The notes beneath the pieces were generated by a model, which searched no databases, was not told the DNA's origin, and saw only the letters and a program-made list of their open reading frames with translations. 64,000 nucleotides of DNA from Hyphomicrobiales bacterium (GTDB lineage: Bacteria > Pseudomonadota > Alphaproteobacteria > Rhizobiales > NORP267): NCBI GenBank assembly GCA_021775855.1, contig JAJFGZ010000008.1, forward strand, positions 1-64,000, read 5' to 3'. The translations under genes were made by a program, and so were the position numbers. Shown piece by piece: positions 9,052 through 20,712 of this stretch. Positions within the stretch are counted from its first letter, which is position 1. Every line of letters starts with the position of its first letter.

Positions 9052-9324
9052 ATGGAACTCATTATACAATTGATTGCGGGCGCTGTTGGCGGCAATGTCG
9101 CTGGCAAACTCCTGCCGCAATTTAACCTGGGTACGCTTGGGAATTCTATTGCGGGCATCCTTGGCGGCGGAATTGGCGGACAGTTAATCAGTCAATTGAC
9201 AGGCATCAGCTCGGGCGGGGGCATGGATATCGGCGGCATTATCAGCCAAATCGCAAGTGGCGGCGTTGGCGGTGGGGTCCTACTTATTATTGTGGGCCTG
9301 GTTCGCAAAATGATGTCCAACTAA
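9052..9324 (+). CDS. Small glycine-rich hydrophobic protein
   Basis: A 90-residue protein made almost wholly of glycine-rich hydrophobic stretches (LIAGAVGGNVAGKLLPQF, IAGILGGGIGGQLISQL) and a final membrane helix (GGVLLIIVGLVRKMM). The pattern suggests glycine-zipper packing in a membrane. Similar small proteins occur widely in alphaproteobacteria without known function. The ATG at 9052 is supported by GGAGGAG 8 bases upstream; the frame is open from a TTG at 9022. It converges on the sirtuin gene. Confidence 0.7.
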   Translation: MELIIQLIAGAVGGNVAGKLLPQFNLGTLGNSIAGILGGGIGGQLISQLTGISSGGGMDIGGIISQIASGGVGGGVLLIIVGLVRKMMSN

Positions 9325-9340
9325 CGACCTTAAAACTCAA

Positions 9341-10057
9341 TCATCCAATCAGCTCGTTGACAAAATCCGGCACGATCCGCGTTGCGGGTCCGTGGCGGGC
9401 TTCGTCGAACAAGACAATCCCTTCGGACGGTTCGAGATTCAATTCAACCGTGCGCCCGGTGCCGTGCATACGCACCTGCGACACGAACCCGGAAGCCGGA
9501 TAGACATTTCCGGACGTGCCGATGGAAATAAACAACCCGCATTTGTTCAGGGCTTCGTAAATCCGGTCCATCTCGAATGGCATTTCGCCAAACCAGACGA
9601 CGTGCACCCGCATATGTCCATCGACCTCGCAGTGGGGGCATTGCGACTGCCGGTCCATGGTCTCAACCCAGTCGCATACAAAGCCGCAGGATTCGCACCG
9701 CCCCTTGAGCATCTCGCCGTGCATGTGAACGAGATTCCTGGACCCCGCCCGCGCGTGCAAATTGTCAATATTCTGGGTCACCAGCAAGACATCGCCGCCC
9801 CATTCAGCCTCCAGTCTCGCAAGCGCCTCGTGCGCCGCGTTCGGCTTGATTTTGGGGTCCTGCAACCCGGCCCGGCGTTCGTTGTAGAAATCATGGACCC
9901 GATCCGGATCCCGGGCAAAGGCTTCCGGCGTCGCCACGTCTTCGATACGGACTGTTGACCAGATCCCGTCGGCATCGCGAAACGTAGAGAGGCCGGATTC
10001 TTTTGAAATCCCGGCCCCGGTCAGAATGACGATATCAGCGTTCCGGGCAATAGTCAT
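9341..10057 (-). CDS. cobB: NAD-dependent protein deacylase (sirtuin, CobB type)
   Basis: A 238-residue Sir2-family enzyme that removes acyl groups from lysines with NAD+. Visible motifs are GAGISKESGLSTFR (NAD binding), TQNIDNLHARAG, the catalytic His in HMHGEM, a CxxC...CxxC zinc site (CESC, CPHC) and SIGTSGNVYPA. DFYNERRAG carries the Tyr-x2-Arg pair that marks class III sirtuins, which prefer succinyl and malonyl groups, as in E. coli CobB and SIRT5. The ATG at 10057 fits the family N-terminus; the open frame extends to 10084. Confidence 0.9.
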   Translation of the reverse strand: MTIARNADIVILTGAGISKESGLSTFRDADGIWSTVRIEDVATPEAFARDPDRVHDFYNERRAGLQDPKIKPNAAHEALARLEAEWGGDVLLVTQNIDNLHARAGSRNLVHMHGEMLKGRCESCGFVCDWVETMDRQSQCPHCEVDGHMRVHVVWFGEMPFEMDRIYEALNKCGLFISIGTSGNVYPASGFVSQVRMHGTGRTVELNLEPSEGIVLFDEARHGPATRIVPDFVNELIG

Positions 10058-10145
10058 GCGCCCGATAATAACGCGCCCACGCAATCCGTCTATGGCCTTG
10101 GTTGCCTGGCCCGTCTAGAATAAGTTCAGTACAGGGAGCTTACGA

Positions 10146-10622
10146 ATGTCTGTAATCAGACGTGTGATTGTTGTTGGCGCACTGGCCGGATTTTCCATTG
10201 GGAGCCAGATCCAGTTGACGCTGGCCCAGAGCCGTGGCCCGACGGTCGAGCTGGCCCGCACCGCGCTCGACGCCACCAGCGACCAGTGGATCGCGTTTCG
10301 CAATTATGACGGCCGGCAATGGATTTACTTCACCGGCATCGTCACCTGGCATTGTGCCCTCAAGCAGGTTCTCTATTCGATCAATAGCGAAGCCCTGGAT
10401 CAGGTTTTTCCGCTCCCCGAATGCAACGAACAGACCCCCTACAGTGTCGATCCGGAACGTGACCCGGTCTATGTCAACATGAAATTGGGTAGCGCCGAAA
10501 CCGTCGCGGTACAGATCGTCTTTGCCGACGGCACGAAAAGCGAAATTAACAGTTACCAGCCTTGCAAGGTTGAAGGCGATGTGACTTGCGCCGTCCCGGT
10601 CAAGCCGGACGAGGAGAATTAG
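10146..10622 (+). CDS. Secreted protein of unknown function
   Basis: 158 residues with a clear signal peptide (VIRRVIVVGALAGFSIGSQ, cleavage near TLAQS). The mature part has four cysteines (WHCALK, PECNEQ, QPCKVE, VTCAVP), which could form two disulfides in the periplasm. GGGAGC-like ribosome-binding sequence lies before the ATG. I do not recognise a family. It is divergent from the sirtuin gene and stands 131 bases before another exported protein on the same strand. Confidence 0.65.
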   Translation: MSVIRRVIVVGALAGFSIGSQIQLTLAQSRGPTVELARTALDATSDQWIAFRNYDGRQWIYFTGIVTWHCALKQVLYSINSEALDQVFPLPECNEQTPYSVDPERDPVYVNMKLGSAETVAVQIVFADGTKSEINSYQPCKVEGDVTCAVPVKPDEEN

Positions 10623-10753
10623 GACACCCATAGTTTTCCCCAAAGAACGGCAAATCGACAAAGGCATTTATGAATTAACGTTGCGTCATGCTCGAATTTC
10701 CTGATAAAAATGCTTGTAGCTGTGTCAGACAATAAAAAATACAGGGGGTCATT

Positions 10754-11791
10754 ATGAAGCGCGCCGGAAGGCGGTTTTGCACCGCAGCCTCGGTAATCGC
10801 CATAACATTTGGAACGCTATCTGCCGCACAGGCCGAGGAACCATTCGGCAGAACCTATCAAGACCTTTATCCAGTCGACGAGTTGACCGTTCCGGGCGGG
10901 CATTTTTATACCCTTGTTGGCTACGAGGTCGTCCAGGCCCCGGATAATTTCTTCTATTCCAACTCACTGACAATGTTCAACAGCGAACCGTTTACCCATA
11001 CCGGTTTCCTTGGCAATAACTTGGCCGCTAGCCTCAATGTTTATGGGGGCTGGACACTTGGCTGGGATACAGGTTTCAGCAACACCGACGATAGTGCGCT
11101 CTTCCTTGCGGGCGGTGGATCCGTTTCATTTCCGGTTCTTGACCGTGGCAATTGGGCAGTCCGCTCCCAGTTAAACGGTTTGTTCTCGGGCGCGGGCAAT
11201 GTCTTTGCCGATGGGGCCCTTGATCCAAAATTTGGCGTAAGTCTGCAAGTATACCTGCAAAGCATTTCAGGAAATGCCGCAGGTATCGGTGCGGGCCTGA
11301 TTTCCGAACCGAACCAGTCTGACACTATCTATTACAACGCCTTTAGCATGATCAACATCAACCGTTGGACAAGCAAATCCAACGTAGCGGTCGGCCAATT
11401 GAATCTTGAATTCGGCCCGGAGGATCCGAAATTTTGGTCGATAGGAAACGAAAAACAGTTTTTCCTTCACCAGGATATGGCCTCTATTGGGCTGGCAACC
11501 GAAATTGGAGAGGTCAAAGACGAATGGGAATTCCGCTATATCGGCGTCAATTTACGATATGCACCAAATATCCAGCAAGCCGTGACCCTGACCACAATGG
11601 TTGGTCACGTCGATGTGGATTTCGACAATCCATTCGCAAATGATCGCGACTATTGGTTCGCCGGGGCCGGGATACGGATTGATCTAAACGAAGCCCAAAA
11701 CAGTACAGGCAATCCAATGACCCTGCGCGCACGCCAGATCCTGAATACGCCTTGGGACTTTGCGCCGCTCATCCTGCGCTACGGCAGATAG
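10754..11791 (+). CDS. Exported protein, probable outer-membrane beta-barrel
   Basis: 345 residues with a signal peptide ending at AQA-EE. The mature protein is rich in alternating aromatic/hydrophobic and polar residues and glycines (VYGGWTLGWDTGFS, FRYIGVNLRYAP, DYWFAGAGIRIDL), a pattern expected of beta-strands in an outer-membrane barrel, and lacks hydrophobic helices. No named family is recognised. GGGGG precedes the ATG closely. The C-terminus ends LILRYGR rather than with a terminal Phe, so insertion by BAM through the classic signal is uncertain. Confidence 0.6.
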   Translation: MKRAGRRFCTAASVIAITFGTLSAAQAEEPFGRTYQDLYPVDELTVPGGHFYTLVGYEVVQAPDNFFYSNSLTMFNSEPFTHTGFLGNNLAASLNVYGGWTLGWDTGFSNTDDSALFLAGGGSVSFPVLDRGNWAVRSQLNGLFSGAGNVFADGALDPKFGVSLQVYLQSISGNAAGIGAGLISEPNQSDTIYYNAFSMININRWTSKSNVAVGQLNLEFGPEDPKFWSIGNEKQFFLHQDMASIGLATEIGEVKDEWEFRYIGVNLRYAPNIQQAVTLTTMVGHVDVDFDNPFANDRDYWFAGAGIRIDLNEAQNSTGNPMTLRARQILNTPWDFAPLILRYGR

Positions 11792-11926
11792 TTGCTCGGC
11801 TTTGATCCAGCGCCGGCTTTCTGACAATCGGGTTTGCGGAATTGACCACCCAAATAAACAGCACACATCATATCGAGGACTGGATGTGATCCCGCGCGCA
11901 AGCCTGGACCGAAGGTATGTTTGATA

Positions 11927-12154
11927 TTATTTGCGCAAATCCTTGGGGTCCGGATTATCGACCCAGCGTTTGCCGTCCTTCGCGAAATGCTCGCTTCCAC
12001 TATGAGGATGGTGATGGACTTCAGGCTCCAGACCCTGCGAGAGCTGGGTTTTCACGTCGTGTCGCTCGCGGCGATGGGCGATCTGCTTGTCTTCCTTTTC
12101 GCTGGTAACAGTTGTGCTGCCAACAATCGGCGTCTTCTTGCGTGATCTCGACAT
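11927..12154 (-). CDS. Conserved small basic/polar protein
   Basis: 75 residues beginning MSRSRKKTPIVGSTT, then a charged helix (DKQIAHRRERHDVKTQL) and an ending rich in His/Lys/Asp (FAKDGKRWVDNPDPKDLRK). Small proteins with this MSRSR-K-TPI start and a DGK-aromatic ending occur in many alphaproteobacteria and have no known role. It is soluble, with no signal or membrane segment. Confidence 0.6.
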   Translation of the reverse strand: MSRSRKKTPIVGSTTVTSEKEDKQIAHRRERHDVKTQLSQGLEPEVHHHPHSGSEHFAKDGKRWVDNPDPKDLRK

Positions 12155-12187
12155 GATCTGCCTCTCTTCTCTGGTGAAAATCCTGCT

Positions 12188-12349
12188 CTAATCGATACTC
12201 AAAATCCCCCTTGAATCGCGCAAAACAAAGGCGCGGACAATTCCGGACCCATCATGAAAACGCGCATTGATATGATTGGTTGCGGCGCCTGGCGCCTGCT
12301 TGAACGTGTGGCCTCTGTCCCGGCCTGTGAGTAGAAAGCTTGAATCCAT
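12188..12349 (-). CDS. Possible small protein of 53 residues
   Basis: The ATG at 12349 is preceded by AGGAAGG at ideal distance, and the frame runs 53 codons (ending VLRDSRGILSID) in an otherwise gene-free stretch between 12155 and 12444. The same frame is open from 12415. I recognise no family; the strong ribosome-binding site is the only support. Confidence 0.3.
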   Translation of the reverse strand: MDSSFLLTGRDRGHTFKQAPGAATNHINARFHDGSGIVRAFVLRDSRGILSID

Positions 12350-12444
12350 GCGTCCTTCCTCAATATCACTAAAATAACAATGGAAAGCAGTTAGGACAAG
12401 GTCAAACCCTTCCAAATTTCAGGCCGCCATGGGACAAGTGGCAA

Positions 12445-13284
12445 ATGGTTCGCTCAACCTGGAATATATTCACGACCGCTTACCAAAGCCTGATCCGCGA
12501 CGACGGGCTGGCGCTCGCCGGCAATATCGCGTTTTGCATGATTTTGGCGTTGTTCCCTTTCCTGATCCTTCTCACCGCGCTGGCAGGTTTTTTAGGCAAC
12601 GAGGCGCTCGCCAAAACGGTAGTGGATTACCTGCTCAGTGTCGCTCCGGAAACGCTCGCCAATTCGGTTAGCCCGGAAATCCACTATGTGCTGACCTCGC
12701 AACGGACCGGGCTCCTGACCCTGAGTATCCTGGCGACCATCTGGACGGCTACCGGCGCTGTTGAAAGCGTGCGGGTCGGCCTTAACCGGGCCTATGGCCA
12801 CGAAGAAACCCGGCCCTTCTGGCTGCGTTTTATGCAAAACGTGCTGTTTGTGATCGGCGGAGCGATGGTGTTGATCGTGCTCGCTTTCTCGATTGTTCTT
12901 GGCCCGGTCATCTGGTCCTGGGCGCTGTCCTATTTTCCGCAAATGATTCAGTTCGAAGGCTGGTTCCGCCTGCTGCGCGGTCCGATCAGTTTTTCCCTGA
13001 TGGGGATCGCACTGTTGACGGCCCATTTGTTCCTGCCCGCCAAACGCCACCGCCTGACTGAAGTCATCCCTGGCATCATCCTGACCATGGTGGTCTGGCT
13101 TATCGCCGCCTTTACCTATTCGGAATATCTCGCCAATTTCTCAACCATCGCGGTCATGTACCAAAGCCTGGCGGGCATCATCATCGCGTTGATTTTCCTG
13201 TACCTGTCGGGCGCACTGGCCATCTGGGGTGGAGAGGTCAATCAGGCCTTGATCGCCGAACGGGCAGTCAATGCCAAACCGTAA
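12445..13284 (+). CDS. YihY/BrkB family inner-membrane protein
   Basis: 279 residues with about six transmembrane helices and the family signatures LALAGNIAFCMILALFPFLI near the N-terminus, WTATGAVESVRVGLNRAYG in the middle and YQSLAGIIIALIFLYLSGA toward the end. The family (formerly mislabelled ribonuclease BN) sits in the inner membrane and has no settled function; a transport role has been proposed. The ATG at 12445 has only a weak GG-rich upstream sequence. The next gene follows 55 bases later on the same strand. Confidence 0.88.
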   Translation: MVRSTWNIFTTAYQSLIRDDGLALAGNIAFCMILALFPFLILLTALAGFLGNEALAKTVVDYLLSVAPETLANSVSPEIHYVLTSQRTGLLTLSILATIWTATGAVESVRVGLNRAYGHEETRPFWLRFMQNVLFVIGGAMVLIVLAFSIVLGPVIWSWALSYFPQMIQFEGWFRLLRGPISFSLMGIALLTAHLFLPAKRHRLTEVIPGIILTMVVWLIAAFTYSEYLANFSTIAVMYQSLAGIIIALIFLYLSGALAIWGGEVNQALIAERAVNAKP

Positions 13285-13339
13285 AGGCTTCTTGGCAATC
13301 TCATGATTGTCTCGCCAAAATGAGACCAACGAGGCACCC

Positions 13340-14332
13340 ATGTCGACCGATACCAAAAAAGAGAAAGCCACGAAATTCTTTCCGAAACCGGGGCAAATGG
13401 CTCTGATGCCGGATATTTCAGGTAATACGATCAACGGTCTTGGGGAGACAGAAAAACGTCGGGCATCGCCGATTTATTGGCATGATCCAGCAATGCTCGC
13501 CCACGGCAAAGTGCAGAAATGGTTTTACACGCAGAACCCCGACGACCCCCATATCGCGAAGGCCCGTACTGAGCGCCAGCGATATATCAATGCCGAAGTT
13601 CCGCCAAAATCCGGCGAGCCGGTGCAACGCAGTGCAGAAGACTGGACTGCCGCTTTGCTGACCCACGCTTCGGGGCTAGATCTGGACCTGATCGGTGTCG
13701 CTGAAATTGACCCGAAATGGGTCTTTGAAGGCTACGAGGTGCGCAAGAAATTCGTCGTCATGATCGGCATCGCACATGATTATGACGAGATATCGCACCT
13801 GCCGTCGGGCCGGGGCGGCGCCGAGGTCGTGCGCCAATATGCGCGTGGTACCAAGGTGGCCAAGGAACTTGCCGGGTGGTTCCGCCAGCAGGGCCATGAC
13901 GCCACGCCCCATGGCGGCCCCCTGGCCGGGCCCATGTTACTGATCCCGGCGGCTCTGGCCTGCGGCTTCGGTGAATTGGGCAAACATGGCTCGATCATCA
14001 ACGAAAAATTCGGATCCTCCTTCCGCCTCGCCTGCGTCTTTACCGACGTTCCGCTGGTCCCGACTGCTGCGCCCAGCATCGGCGTTGATGATTTTTGCGC
14101 CAATTGCCAAATCTGCTCGAATGCCTGTCCGCCCGATGCAATCCTGCCGGAAAAAAACTGGGTGCGGGGCGAAAAGCGCTGGTACGTGGATTTCGATTCC
14201 TGCCTGCCCTATTTCAACGAGAATTTCGGCTGCGGCATCTGCATCGCGGTTTGCCCGTTCAGCCGTCCGGACATTGGCCCAAAACTCGTTGAGAAACTCG
14301 CCCGGCGGCGCGCACGGAAAAACCGCGTTTAA
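13340..14332 (+). CDS. 4Fe-4S dicluster protein of the reductive dehalogenase/QueG-like group
   Basis: 330 residues. The C-terminus holds two ferredoxin-type clusters: CANCQICSNACPP and a second site with an isolated Cys (SCLPYF) followed by CGICIAVCPFS. The preceding part (AALACGFGELGKHGSIINE, LACVFTDVPL) matches the corrinoid-binding core shared by reductive dehalogenases and epoxyqueuosine reductase. There is no Tat signal, so it is cytoplasmic. The ATG at 13340 has GAGG 5 bases before it. Dehalogenation cannot be claimed: most alphaproteobacterial members of this group have unknown substrates. An MttB-family gene, also from a corrinoid-linked enzyme class, follows. Confidence 0.75.
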   Translation: MSTDTKKEKATKFFPKPGQMALMPDISGNTINGLGETEKRRASPIYWHDPAMLAHGKVQKWFYTQNPDDPHIAKARTERQRYINAEVPPKSGEPVQRSAEDWTAALLTHASGLDLDLIGVAEIDPKWVFEGYEVRKKFVVMIGIAHDYDEISHLPSGRGGAEVVRQYARGTKVAKELAGWFRQQGHDATPHGGPLAGPMLLIPAALACGFGELGKHGSIINEKFGSSFRLACVFTDVPLVPTAAPSIGVDDFCANCQICSNACPPDAILPEKNWVRGEKRWYVDFDSCLPYFNENFGCGICIAVCPFSRPDIGPKLVEKLARRRARKNRV

Positions 14333-14738
14333 TCTCACCAGACGTCATTCAGGATTTGTCTCGACAGGCTTTCGCAACTTGTTCGAACATTGACCCGGTA
14401 TTGCCGCGAAATGGCGATCCCGAGCGACGCTCAAAAACCGAAATAAATGCAGTCACCGTTCGCCTTGTTGCCACACTGGAAAATCGATCAAGAGGTCTGG
14501 CGTCCGCTCGAAAGTCCGACTAGCATCAGTTTTGAAAAATTGCCTGGCGATTGCATGGCCGGATCAATGCTCACATGGCCAGGATCAATTTGAATCCTCG
14601 CTCACGCGTCATCCACGGGAGTTCTTTGCAGATGAAGCTATGGAAACACGAAGCAGCATTCTGTGCCCCGCGGATCGGGACGAAGCCAAGTTCAACGGTT
14701 CGCAAAAATCGGCGACTCCAATCCCGGGAACTCGGGGC
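14333..14738. other. Gene-free region
   Basis: About 400 bases between the Fe-S protein and the MttB-family gene. The MttB frame is open back to a TTG at 14532, but the encoded residues before 14739 look non-coding. No tRNA, terminator with a T-run or cobalamin riboswitch core was found. Confidence 0.4.
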
Positions 14739-16280
14739 GTGACCGGGAGACGTTCCGGCGGCCGCGCCGGTCGAACAGCGAAACGTCAGAGTATCGCAAG
14801 TCAGACGTTTGACGCGGCCTGGCGGCACTGGAAAAATCCGTATACGCCGATTGAACAATTCAGCGCCGACCAGATCGAGGCCATTCATACGGCCTCCCTC
14901 AAAGTACTTCGCGAAACAGGTGTTAAAGTTTTAAGCCCTGAGGCCCGCGCGATCTATGCCAGCGCCGGCATGACGGCCCGGGACGATGAGGTCATCTGCT
15001 TCGATTCCGATCTTCTGCTGGAATTAATCTCCAAGGCCTCCAGTCAGGTCGCTCTTCACGGGCGCGGTGCTGACCGCAACGTTACCGTCGGTGGTCCGCA
15101 TGTCGGTATCTGTACGGTAGGCGGAACACCAAATTTCTCGGATCTGGAGGATGGGCGTCGGCCCGGCACGCTCGAATCGCACGACAACTTGTGCCGGCTT
15201 GCACAGAGCTTCGACGTCATCCACATGATCGGCTCGCTTGCGGAAGCCCAGGATATAGCACCCAGCATTCGCCACCTTACCGTGACACGGTCTGTCGTCT
15301 CGCTCACGGACAAGGTTCCGTTTGTCTTTTTTCGTGGCGCACAAGCGGTTGCCGATGCCTACGAAATTATTCGCGTCAGTCACGGGCTGACGCAAGAGGA
15401 ATTCTCCCGCACGCCGGCTTGTTTCTCGATAGCCAATTCGAATTCCCCCCTACAACTCGACCTGCTCATGTGCGGCGGAATTATCGATGCTGCGAAGGCG
15501 GGTCAGATGATGGTGCTTACTCCCTTCACTCTCGCGGGCGCGATGGCGCCCGTCACCCTGGCCGGAGCACTCGTGCTGCAGAATGCCGAGGCTTTAGCTG
15601 GTCTGGCTCTCTCCCAGATTGTTAACCCCGGCGCACCGGTTTGCTACGGCAGTTTCACAAGCAACGTCGACATGAAAACTGGCTCGCCGGCATTTGGAAC
15701 ACCTGAATACACCAAAGCCGCCTTTGCCTCCGGCCAACTGGCGCGGCGCTATGGGCTTCCCCTGAGATCGTCGGGTGTGACCGCCTCGAACGCGCCTGAT
15801 GCGCAAGCTACCTACGAGACGCAAATGTCATTGTGGGGTGCCCTGATGGGTGGCGCCAATATGATCCTCCACGGCGCGGGTTGGCTGGAGGGGGGTCTCA
15901 CCGTATCGGCCGAGAAGTTCATTATCGATATTGAAATGCTCCAGATGTTTGCGGAATTATTCAAGCCTGTCGACCTGAACACCGAAACCCTGGGTGTCGA
16001 TGCGATCGCCGAAGTTGGACACGGGGGACATTTCTTCGGTACTCAACATACGCTTGATCGGTTCGAGACCGCCTTTTATTCGCCGCTTCTGTCGGACTGG
16101 TCAAATTTTGAGAACTGGCAGGACAAAGGTTCGGTGGACTCAACCCGCCGCGCGAACAAGATATTCAGGGAGACTCTGTCGACCTATGAACCCCCTGAAC
16201 TTGACCCGGCACGACTGGAAGAAATTGACGAATTCGTCGCAAGACGGATTTCAGAAGGTGGCGCCGATATTGACAAATAG
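14739..16280 (+). CDS. Trimethylamine methyltransferase (MttB) family protein, non-pyrrolysine
   Basis: About 513 residues of the MttB superfamily (KNPYTPIEQFSADQIEAIHT, ETGVKVLSPEA, then a TIM-barrel-like body with GGTPNFSDLEDG and VTASNAPDAQATYE). True MttB reads through an in-frame amber codon as pyrrolysine; none is present, so this belongs to the large group whose known members (MtgB type) demethylate glycine betaine or other quaternary amines onto a corrinoid protein. The GTG at 14739 gives the basic GGRAGR start usual in the family; TTG 14532 and ATG 14640 are in-frame alternatives. No corrinoid protein or reductive activator adjoins. Confidence 0.82.
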   Translation: MTGRRSGGRAGRTAKRQSIASQTFDAAWRHWKNPYTPIEQFSADQIEAIHTASLKVLRETGVKVLSPEARAIYASAGMTARDDEVICFDSDLLLELISKASSQVALHGRGADRNVTVGGPHVGICTVGGTPNFSDLEDGRRPGTLESHDNLCRLAQSFDVIHMIGSLAEAQDIAPSIRHLTVTRSVVSLTDKVPFVFFRGAQAVADAYEIIRVSHGLTQEEFSRTPACFSIANSNSPLQLDLLMCGGIIDAAKAGQMMVLTPFTLAGAMAPVTLAGALVLQNAEALAGLALSQIVNPGAPVCYGSFTSNVDMKTGSPAFGTPEYTKAAFASGQLARRYGLPLRSSGVTASNAPDAQATYETQMSLWGALMGGANMILHGAGWLEGGLTVSAEKFIIDIEMLQMFAELFKPVDLNTETLGVDAIAEVGHGGHFFGTQHTLDRFETAFYSPLLSDWSNFENWQDKGSVDSTRRANKIFRETLSTYEPPELDPARLEEIDEFVARRISEGGADIDK

Positions 16281-16375
16281 TTAGACCCGAAAAACCCAGG
16301 AAGCAATTTTCGGAGAAACCCACAGGGATTGGGTCAGGCAAAGAATCCGCCTTACAGGGCAGCTAAGGAAGTCTT

Positions 16376-17620
16376 GTGAAAACGATCGTGGATGCAAACG
16401 AGTTTGACGCCAATGCCCTGGAGACAATCCGGGACCCCTACCCGGCTCTTGCAAGGTTGCGGGCATCAAAACCGATTTGCTGGAGCCCGGTTAGCAAGGC
16501 CTGGTACGTGACCCGATACGATGATGTTCGCGACGGTTTTCGGGATGACCGGCTGTCGGCAGATCGTATCAGGCCGTTTTGCGAGGCCCGGAAAGACGGC
16601 CCCGACGGCGATGCTCTTCGCCTGCTCGGCGAGCATATCGGCCTGTGGGCGGTCTTCAACGATCCCCCGCGCCACACCTACCTGCGTCGCTTGATGAACC
16701 GCGGTTTTACCAGCCGGGCCGTCGAACATCAAAGGGCGGCAATCGGCGACGTGGTGCGCAGCCTGGTCGCCGATTGGGAAGAAGGCGCGGAGATCGACTT
16801 CCACCAGGAATTTGCCTACCCCCTGCCGACCACCGTGATCGCGCTGCTGCTCGGCGTACCGATCGAAGATGTGGATCATCTAAAACGCTGGTCGGATGCA
16901 CTGGCGCAATTCGTTCTAACGTCCAAGATCAACCCGGAAAAATACCGGATCGCCGCCGACGCCCTGGTGGAGATGAATGCCTATTTCACCAACTTCCTCA
17001 AATCCCGCCGCAAAAACCCCGGCGAGTTGGTCACCGACCGGCTAATCAGCGCCGCCGACGAGGACGAGGATCTGACCCCCGACGAACTGGTGGCAAGTTG
17101 CGTTTTGATGCTCTTTGCCGGTCACGAAACAACGACTCAATTGTTGGCAAACGGGCTGCTTGCCCTCATTGAAACTCCCGAACAAATGACTGCCCTTAGA
17201 GGCCACGACGCCGGATCTCCCGTGACCCACAACGCCGTCGAAGAAATGCTCCGCTATGACGGCCCGAGCCTGACCAGCCCACGACTGGCGCTGGAGGATA
17301 TCGAATTGCGCGGTGAAACCATTTCAGCCGGCGAGCGGGTCTGGCTCTGGAATTCCGCCGCCAACCGCGACCTGGAAATTTTCGCCGACCCGGAAAAATT
17401 CGACATCGCACGCGACAATGCCGACCAGCACGTGCAGTTCGGCTACGGCATCCACTTCTGCCTCGGCGCGCCCCTCGCCCGGTTGGAGGCCCAGGTTGCC
17501 TTTCCGATCCTGCTCGATGCCTTTGCCGGGTTCGAACTCGTTAAGCCAATCCAGGACTGGACAGATTCCTACGTATCCCGCGGCATGCTGGATATGCCGC
17601 TAAAAGTTCGGCGGGCGTGA
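16376..17620 (+). CDS. Cytochrome P450
   Basis: A 414-residue soluble bacterial P450. The heme thiolate loop is FGYGIHFCLGAPLARLEA, the I-helix oxygen-binding motif is FAGHETTTQ, and the K-helix ExxR lies in EEMLRYDGPSLTSPR. Length and style resemble CYP107/CYP203-like hydroxylases. The GTG start at 16376 has AAGGAAG 4 bases before it. It follows the MttB-family gene by 95 bases on the same strand; no ferredoxin or ferredoxin reductase gene is in the window, so its redox partner is elsewhere. Substrate unknown. Confidence 0.93.
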   Translation: MKTIVDANEFDANALETIRDPYPALARLRASKPICWSPVSKAWYVTRYDDVRDGFRDDRLSADRIRPFCEARKDGPDGDALRLLGEHIGLWAVFNDPPRHTYLRRLMNRGFTSRAVEHQRAAIGDVVRSLVADWEEGAEIDFHQEFAYPLPTTVIALLLGVPIEDVDHLKRWSDALAQFVLTSKINPEKYRIAADALVEMNAYFTNFLKSRRKNPGELVTDRLISAADEDEDLTPDELVASCVLMLFAGHETTTQLLANGLLALIETPEQMTALRGHDAGSPVTHNAVEEMLRYDGPSLTSPRLALEDIELRGETISAGERVWLWNSAANRDLEIFADPEKFDIARDNADQHVQFGYGIHFCLGAPLARLEAQVAFPILLDAFAGFELVKPIQDWTDSYVSRGMLDMPLKVRRA

Positions 17621-17739
17621 CACCCGCGGCCCAATTTTGATCCTGTTTTAGGGCCGGATCCTAGACCGACATGCTACTTTCGTCTAATATCCGTGTACGG
17701 CTTTTGATTTTCCGATTCGCATGCAGAAGGATAGATCCG

Positions 17740-17910
17740 ATGAATCTCAGCGCACCAACACAACCGGTATTTCTTGTAGCGGTTATTCTCGCCATCCTGG
17801 CGGTTGTCAGCACCTTCGTTGTTATCCCTTTCATTAGCGCCAATGCTTTCTGGACCGTGGTCGTCGCGTTTGCCATTTTGACGGTCGGGAATCTCCTGAA
17901 AGGGATGTAA
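17740..17910 (+). CDS. Small two-helix membrane protein
   Basis: 56 residues with two transmembrane helices (FLVAVILAILAVVSTFVVIP and FWTVVVAFAILTVGNLL). AAGGA lies 9 bases before the ATG. The frame is open from 17671 but the earlier part is basic and unlikely to be translated. Unknown function; similar short proteins are common in alphaproteobacteria. Confidence 0.6.
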   Translation: MNLSAPTQPVFLVAVILAILAVVSTFVVIPFISANAFWTVVVAFAILTVGNLLKGM

Positions 17911-17943
17911 TCGGCGCCAGGCTGCATTCAAAAACTCGTTGAT

Positions 17944-18073
17944 CCGGCGAAAGCCGGAATCCAGAGCAGACGGGCCAGGATTGAGATCGTAAAGGCTGGA
18001 TTCCGGATTGCGCGGCGGATCGAATCCAGGGCCTGCAATCAATCTTGGCCGCCGCTTGTCCGGAATGACGGGG
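17944..18073 (+). repeat. Dispersed palindromic repeat, copy 1
   Basis: Starts with the 21-base unit CCGGCGAAAGCCGGAATCCA(G) at 17944-17964, itself partly palindromic. After degenerate inner matches it ends with CCGGAATGACGGGG at 18060-18073, an arrangement like REP/BIME-type intergenic elements. The same unit recurs at 21052 and 21911. Confidence 0.6.
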
Positions 18074-18168
18074 AAGACATACTCTAAGCCCCAAGACCTG
18101 TCAGCAGTGACGCAATGTTGAAACCGATCTCCATTTCAATCTCCCCGTGACTCGCCTATATTCGTCCA

Positions 18169-20703
<2,535 letters not shown>

Positions 20704-20712
20704 GAGAATCCC

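Noticed and set aside
14739-16280. Pyrrolysine-containing MttB
   Set aside because: No in-frame TAG in the body of the gene and no pyl genes in the window.
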